Below, one piece after another: positions 57,810-64,000 of a stretch of DNA of 64,000 bases. Numbering within the stretch: the stretch's first letter is position 1; every line of letters begins with the position of its first letter. This stretch comes from Fennellomyces sp. T-0311. Taxonomy: Eukaryota > Mucoromycota > Mucoromycetes > Mucorales > Lichtheimiaceae. The position numbers and the translations under genes were made by a program. Under the pieces are notes generated by a model that was not told where the DNA came from, made no database searches, and was given only the letters and a program-made list of their open reading frames with translations. Location of the stretch: contig JALLLT010000001.1 in NCBI GenBank assembly GCA_025266875.1, positions 434,001 through 498,000 of the forward strand, given 5' to 3'.

Positions 57810-60527
57810 TCAGATGGCAAATGAAGCAGATGCACGGATGTCACGGCTACTAGCGCCCACATGAACCATAAAGTCTCCTCTCGGGACCATCCAATCCGCA
57901 CTTTGCTCATTCCAAATGCTCAAGTCCATCTTGGTAAATTCAAAGTCCACCTTCTTTCGGTCCCCTTTATCCAAGTAAACTTTTTCGAATCCTCGGAGCA
58001 GCTTTGGTGGCTCACCAGCAGTTTCAGGGAAGGTGATATATGCTTGCGGGATTTCAGCGCCATCATAATCACCAATGTTGCGGATGGTAATGGAGGCAAT
58101 GACACGGGGATCGTTCGTATTTCCTTTAACCTTGACCTTGAGATTGCCGTATTCGAATTGACTGTATGATAATCCGAACCCGAACTCGAACAAGGGTTGG
58201 ATCCCGTGAGCATCGAACCATTTGTAGCCGACTAAAAGCTTCTCCTCATACACAATCTAGATTGCACGTGGCAAATTGTTAATAAACTAACTCAATGCAG
58301 CTGAAGGATGATAAAATACCGTGGATGCCTGTGAAATACCGGCTGGATAGTCACTATCTCTCTTTGCTATCGTGTATGGTAAACGACCCGATGGATTTAC
58401 ATCGCCAAACAAAATGTCGGCTAACGAGTTTCCGGATTCTTGACCGGGTAATCCTGGCCAAACAATTGCCTGTAGAGAACACTGGTTAGCCAACATACCG
58501 ATGTGTGACTGAAATGCAAACCTTTATATTCGAGTTTTCGATCCAGGGCATGAGTACAGGGCCAACACTATGGATCACCACAACAGTGTTTTCGTTAGCG
58601 TCGGCAACTGCTTGTATCTAACGATCGCAATGATCAGCTCTGTCAATTCTATGCATAATCATATGACTTACCAAGTTGTCACCGTTGTTCCACAACGTTA
58701 AGTTTTTCCGATCGTTGTTGTCTTCCACAGTCAAATATTCTTCTCCAGAGTTGGAATTAGCGAAAACCAAGGCGATATCGGCATCAGCCGCCAATTTTGC
58801 TGCAGCTTCGGTGTCCCAGTCGTTATATGTGTACACAATTTCAGTATCTTCTTCCAGGCGTGCCTCGATCCCTTCTTTAGGCTGTTTAATTTTATCAAAC
58901 AGGTTAGCTACCTTTTTCTGATATTATCTACTTTGACTGTTCCTTACCGTAATTACATATGGGAAATCAACAGTTCCCGATCCCCAGCCCATCAACAAAG
59001 TGCCTCTGTTGCATGCACGATCTTCGCAGCTGTTGATCCCTCTATCAAAGGATTATTATGTTCTGTTCTAAACGATACACTTTGCTGAATAGATAATGTG
59101 TAACTCACTCTGCGTTTGGTCCTGCGTCGCTACCGATGATGGCAATTTTCTTCATCTTCTTTTTGAGTGGTAAAATGGATTCTTCGTTGCGCAAAAGAAC
59201 GGTACCAGCCGCTGCCATTTTGCGAACGAGTGTTGCATGACCATCTTGTACAGGGACTTGAGGTGCTTTGTCTCTATGAAATGTGTCAAGAGCTGTTGCA
59301 GGGAATTCCTTGTCTTGTCCCATCTATACCATTGTTATATATCCGTTGCATCAAATAAGTTTCTTTTTGTCTATTACCTTGAAATAGGCGGCAGCAATCC
59401 GAAGAGCCATGTCTGTTACCTGCGAAACTCCATGTCAGGTTTATACCTCTGTTGAAAAGGTCCCACTACTTACACGCGCTTCAGAGACTTCGCCGTTTTT
59501 AACTGCTTGGGTAAGATTCGGGCCAAAATATGTGTATCCATCACCCATCAAAATATCTCCCTTATAGAAAACATCAGATACAATTGTTCTCAAAACGTGT
59601 AACCCTTACCGGCATGGTCATATCAAGTCCAGAGTTTACAGATTTTACTGTCGAATGGGTTGCACCCCAGTCAGACATTACGAGTCCCTTGAAATTCATT
59701 TCCCCTTTGAGAACGGTATTGAGGGTGTAATCATTTTCGCAGGCGTAAGTGCCGTCGACCTTGTTATAGCTACACATGACTGCTCCGACACCAGCTTCAA
59801 CTGCTCGCGCATATGGCCAAAGCCAAACCTCGTGTAATGCCCGTTTATCAATCACCGATGATTCCTATTGGATAATTAGAAAATTGTATAAAATACTACA
59901 GCCTCCTGCTTACTGTTGTTCGATGGACTTCTTGATTATTACCGATATAATGCTTGACTGTTGCAATCTAGACGCTTATATTTTAGGTACGGAAAAGGAC
60001 AATATTTTGTTACGACCTACCACGTTTTGATCTTGGACACCAATCACTGTCTCGGCGGCGGCGACACCACTTAAATAGGGGTCTTCTCCGAATCCTTCCC
60101 ATAATCGGCCCGACTGAGGGGCTCGCATAATGTCAACGGATGGACCCAGCTGCATATGAATGCCCTTGCCACGGAATTCCTTTCCCATGTATTCTCCTCG
60201 TTGCCGAATTGCGACCTTATCAAAGGATGCTGCTGCAGTGATACCAGCTACACCAGCAGTAACATTATCGCCAAAACGAACACCAATAGGACTGTCTTGC
60301 AAGCACAATGAAGGAAAATCTGGATTGATGGATGGATACGTATTTCCAACACATAACGTCTTCTCCCAACCGATTCCAGTCGTCAAGCCAACTTTTTGCT
60401 CAAGTGTCATACGATCAACAACATCTTTGGCTTTGCCGTAGGCCTTATCCCATGTTAAGGGATCCCGTGCCAAAGTGAACGAACATGCTGTACCAAGTAG
60501 CAGTAAGGCCGATTGAGTCAAAAGCAT
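57810..60527 (-). CDS. Secreted GH3 beta-glucosidase, copy C
   Basis: Eleven exons give 718 residues. Introns: 59968-60020, 59865-59913, 59561-59609, 59420-59473, 59324-59377, 59042-59108, 58882-58947, 58618-58671, 58470-58521, 58257-58319. Signal peptide [17 protein letters not shown]. Barrel: [42 protein letters not shown]; presumed nucleophile Asp 252 in [13 protein letters not shown]. The acid/base region has the classic form [20 protein letters not shown]. The C domain has [20 protein letters not shown]; the Fn3-like end begins [13 protein letters not shown]. It is transcribed first of the three in genome order and has the most typical family motifs. A TATATAATACC-like block precedes the ATG. 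Confidence 0.94.
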
Positions 60528-61655
60528 GGTTTTTTTGCAGAAAAAGAGAAATTTGACCGAAAAGGTATTATATATGTGCACCCATGAACGAGACCTGTAT
60601 ACAAACATTCCCCTGGCTGCCATCACTACGACATGGAAAGCATCCCAACTCCCAATAACAGATATATTTTGAGCGCCGTTCCCCCTGAATGCTCATCTAT
60701 TTTGGACGACAGCCGGCGGAGCAACCATCGATGGCGATAAATTAAAACTAACCCTGACAACTCTGGGATTATTGGACCATTGAGCAGGCAACATCTTGTG
60801 CATTTTCAAGGTTATCACAATCAAAGTCTCCGTTTACATAAATTAAGCATATATTATTCGTTTGTATTGCGGAATAAACAATTTGCACTGAAAGTTTTAT
60901 ATATGTAATGTTTCTCAAACCAATTTGTATGGTCCAAAAATCCCCGGTGAGGAATGCCACCTTCCGTTACCGATCCCTGACAAAATCGAAAGACTAGAGA
61001 CCGTACGCAATAATGTATTGTCACCAGGTATGACAAGTCGTGCGGGGTATGACGTGTATCCATTTACAAAACGTGTTACTACATATGTAATGTTCTTTTT
61101 GGTTGAAGTACTTTTGGATTGCGTACAAGCACAATGTCATACAATGCTGAATCTACGTTACTGATGCCTTTAGTAAAATGTTTCTGTCAATTTCTGGAAT
61201 GTGCGATTCATTTTACGGCAATATGATTAATTATTTACTAGTAAGCTTACTTAAGCCAGAAATGGAACATGAATATCGCGATAAGGCGATATCGGGAAAT
61301 ATAGAGCGATTGATACGTGTAAGTATGGAGAGCACTACAACTTGCTACAAAAACTATAAGATAAAATTCTCCAGTGAATGTTAAATATCGAAACGGTTCT
61401 ATATTGGCTGCCAGTACCATTTTCGATGCTCAATGATAGGATACAGCACTCAGAAGAAGCTTTAATTTACACAGCTTCGCGTCAGTATAGTATACAATAC
61501 TAGGTACATAAAATGGATATTGGAAGAAAGTTGTTGCCTTTGTCAACTGAGTTGATATCGATATCCGGGTTAATACCAACTGATGGGACCATCTAGATGA
61601 ACGAAATTAAAACTTTCGATTCTCATAGCATCGCCACTGTTCGCCCAGTTTTATA

Positions 61656-61928
61656 ATTCTTGCGGTATCACTCAATAAGAAAAAGGTTTCGAATGATATA
61701 CTTATTATGAAGACCACTCTCTATTTATACTAATGGCAAGTCTGAATGGAGAAGACAATCCCAATGACGCATATTATCACTCAGCCTCGTATAATCTTGT
61801 CATATTATCGAAAAAACCGAAGATCTGAAATCGAGTTAATGGATTTGCCTCACTGGATCGGAAAAGCCAGTTCAAGGTTGCACAGAAGGGCAAATAGGGA
61901 AAGCGATAACTGTACGGTTGATGATATA
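61656..61928. repeat. Dispersed repeat family, copy 2
   Basis: Partner of 48991-49291 in the same orientation. Shared anchors include CGGTATCAC, AATAAGAAAAAGGTTTCGAAT against the copy-1 GAGAAAAGGCTTCCGAAT, and GAAATCGAGTTAATGG. Small gaps and many substitutions indicate old age. Confidence 0.65.
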
Positions 61929-62181
61929 GGGATAACAGTGGATATAATCAAGGACAAAGGAAAAGCATGTAGCCATGAATAACGCATGAAGATCGTCAAG
62001 ATAAAATGCCCATGACCAATTTTCTTTCGAGACTACTCTTGCAAGAATAGAAAGAACGTGGGTCTTTATTCAAGCATTTTGGCTGCTTAGATTTGTTAGT
62101 CTAATTCTTTATGGAGGACTTCCTCCTTTTCTTCTTTCCATGTTTGTTTGGACTTTACTTGTCCTTTGAAATATCCCAGCA

Positions 62182-62740
62182 TTACAATAGTAACTTGGGG
62201 CTCGATAAATAGGTTGGCAGCGAACAGCGCACCACGAAATCATTCAATATTATCTTGGATTTATTAAGTAGCTTAAGCCTATCGCTATCAGTTTTGGAAA
62301 ACCACATATTCCTTGCTGCTTCCATGACTACAAGATATTGCTCATTGGTAATAGATACCAGCCGGCAATCGATACGTATTTTCATGGAAATCTTGCGATC
62401 GATGCTCATTTTTTTTGATACTGGGAGATAAGTTCGTCCCTCAAGAAAATTGATTTCGCTATGCTACTTCCATTGGACTTCGCTTTTTATTATCGTTTGA
62501 GTTTGATTTTTGTTTTGTCGGAAAGCACTTCAAGGATGCTTGCCCATATATTCATCTGAGGGTCAGTTTTTGTATGCATTATTTTCTTGCTTACAGATGG
62601 GCGTAGATTGAGTTCAATTTCGTCTTGGTCTTCTGCGCGCAAGTATTCATATTGAAACTTTGTGTTTCCCAATCAATTGTATCTTTGGCCTCCGCCTTAG
62701 CTTCTTCTGGACTACTTGTTGATCAAAGACTAGTGTCTCA
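62182..62740 (-). pseudogene. Decayed ORF, possibly mobile-element derived
   Basis: Several protein-like segments on the minus strand lie in different frames with stops between them: SPEEAKAEAKDTIDWETQSF, then KFQYEYLRAEDQDEIELNLR and ASILEVLSDKTKIKLKR, then a third stretch ending VVRCSLPTYLSSPKLLL. The order and shared strand suggest one broken gene. No conserved transposase motif could be identified, so the origin is a guess from the repeat-rich setting. Confidence 0.35.
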
Positions 62741-64000
62741 ACTGACGAGATCCAAGTTGTCGTCTATATCTATCCATGACCCTGAAATAAAGATATATTA
62801 CTGTACCAGTCTTTGCTCTGGTGGCCACGGGAAATCCTCTAAGCATATAGGACTTTTTGTTGGTCGGGTGATTAGTGTTGTCAACTCCTGGCAACATGAA
62901 TTCCAGGAGAAGCATGACTTGTCCATCACACCTATCATTTTCTTATGTACGTATGCAGACGTTTTTGTGGACATTTGAAAAAGCAAATTTCGTTATACTC
63001 ATTGCCGAATATACATATAGAACGAGAATAGAAATAAAACTGACATACCCAAGTTTTGCAAAGTACGTAGTTTGGTATCTCGAACGAAAATTCGCCTTTT
63101 AAAATCAGCAGCACAAGTCATGGAAGCAGTCTAATAACCCATGATGTACGCAATACACAACGCAATGAATTACATTCGGTAAGTATACCATACGGTATAC
63201 TGAAAGGACAAGCATGAATTGGCTTCATGTCACAGACGCGCGTCATGCTGGTTGGGTTTTCGGACTGATATGTATAAAAGTAAAGAGTGATTTTCAAAGC
63301 CGGTACGATCATGTTAACTTTACGTAGCAGTTCGTTTTGCCATACATTAAATTAGAAATGCCAATCTTGATAGCACGAAGCGGACTATCCTAATCGCTAC
63401 GTAGTTAGATAGTCAACTATATAGGAAAATCATTCTAATACTTGATTCATGGAGGTTGGTATCAGAGAGACTTTACCCTCACTAGCTTAAAGCTATGTAT
63501 AAAATTTACCTAAGGCATAGTGTTGCATATTATTCTTGTGTAGTCATATTCAAAAACATGTCTCGTCCATAATTACCTATTCCAAAAAAATACGTATGGG
63601 ATCTGCATGATAAAAAGTCTCGGCGCGGACGCTGAGAGAAATATGTACCATCTGAAATACACGTTTCGGGTAAATCGTTTGGGAAGTGCGCTATATGCTT
63701 CTTCCGAGCGATAGATGCTAGCTTAATAACACGTGTTATGATGTTAAAGAGGCTGAACTTTATTATGAGACTAAAATGATTTTCTGAATGAAAATTCATT
63801 GTTAGTGGTGCATGCCTATTTTTTTTTGAGAATAGTAAAGGTTTGTGCACCTGTGCTACATGAACATGTATTTGGCGTGGCTGAATAAGGATGAGAACAT
63901 TCGTGCCCCATTTCTTTCGCTTTAACTCCTGTGCATCAATTGTTAATATGCACACACCAACCAATTTAAGCGATGTTTTTACCATTGGTCATGTGACTGT

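Larger units (their letters stand above)
60528..64000. other. Repeat and relic region at window end
   Basis: About 3.5 kb with no confident gene. It contains the second copy of the dispersed repeat and coding-like relics on the minus strand near 62180-62740. A 151-codon minus frame at 63530-63985 has no motif or plausible promoter and may be chance. Confidence 0.45.

Noticed and set aside
63530..63985. A 151-codon minus-strand open frame at the window edge
   Set aside because: AT-rich composition without any recognisable motif; chance or relic cannot be separated.

Overview
The window is fungal nuclear DNA, most likely from a Mucoromycota (Mucorales-type) mould. Genes are split by many very short introns (about 48-75 nt, with GTAAGT-like donors and CTAAC/CTGAC-like branch sites), intergenic DNA is AT-rich, and the products are typical of filamentous fungi: arrestin adaptors, Num1/Mcp5-type PH protein, D-lactate dehydrogenase, NmrA-like reductases and secreted GH3 glucosidases. 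The genus assignment is inference. Exon models were built by hand, requiring GT-AG (twice GC-AG) junctions, an open frame that closes exactly in multiples of three, and agreement with the protein family.

Layout. 1-8.3 kb: a gene-poor stretch, then two tandem arrestin-like paralogues. 10.1-16.6 kb: an 18-exon USP7/Ubp15 deubiquitinase and a Num1/Mcp5-like cortical PH protein. 16.7-17.0 kb: a MITE-like element with about 32-bp inverted repeats and an ATTA target duplication. 18.2-27.6 kb: a membrane-anchored CCCH zinc-finger protein, a peroxisomal acyl-CoA thioesterase ending in SKL, a 58-residue membrane microprotein, a mitochondrial D-lactate dehydrogenase, and convergent to it a BTB-BTB-CAP-Gly protein. 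28-33.8 kb: a PAS-domain protein, then gene-poor DNA with a duplicated non-coding block and a decayed ORF. 33.8-41.7 kb: three lineage-specific proteins (a P/Q-rich coiled-coil protein, a basic low-complexity protein, and a two-TM protein with two PPxY motifs) and an SHD1/F-box/Cys-rich protein. 43-51.5 kb: two full NmrA-like genes with a decayed third copy between them, in repeat-rich DNA. 52.1-60.5 kb: three tandem secreted GH3 beta-glucosidases. 60.5-64 kb: repeats and relics.

How the genes fit together. The GH3 trio is one expanded secreted glucan-degrading locus, all on the minus strand, with unusually discordant intron positions. In the first 42 kb several genes belong to ubiquitin or endocytic-sorting biology: two LPxY arrestins, USP7, a BTB protein, an F-box protein fused to an endocytic SHD1 domain, and a PPxY membrane protein. 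Whether this is more than chance is untested. No CRISPR, tRNA or rRNA gene was seen.
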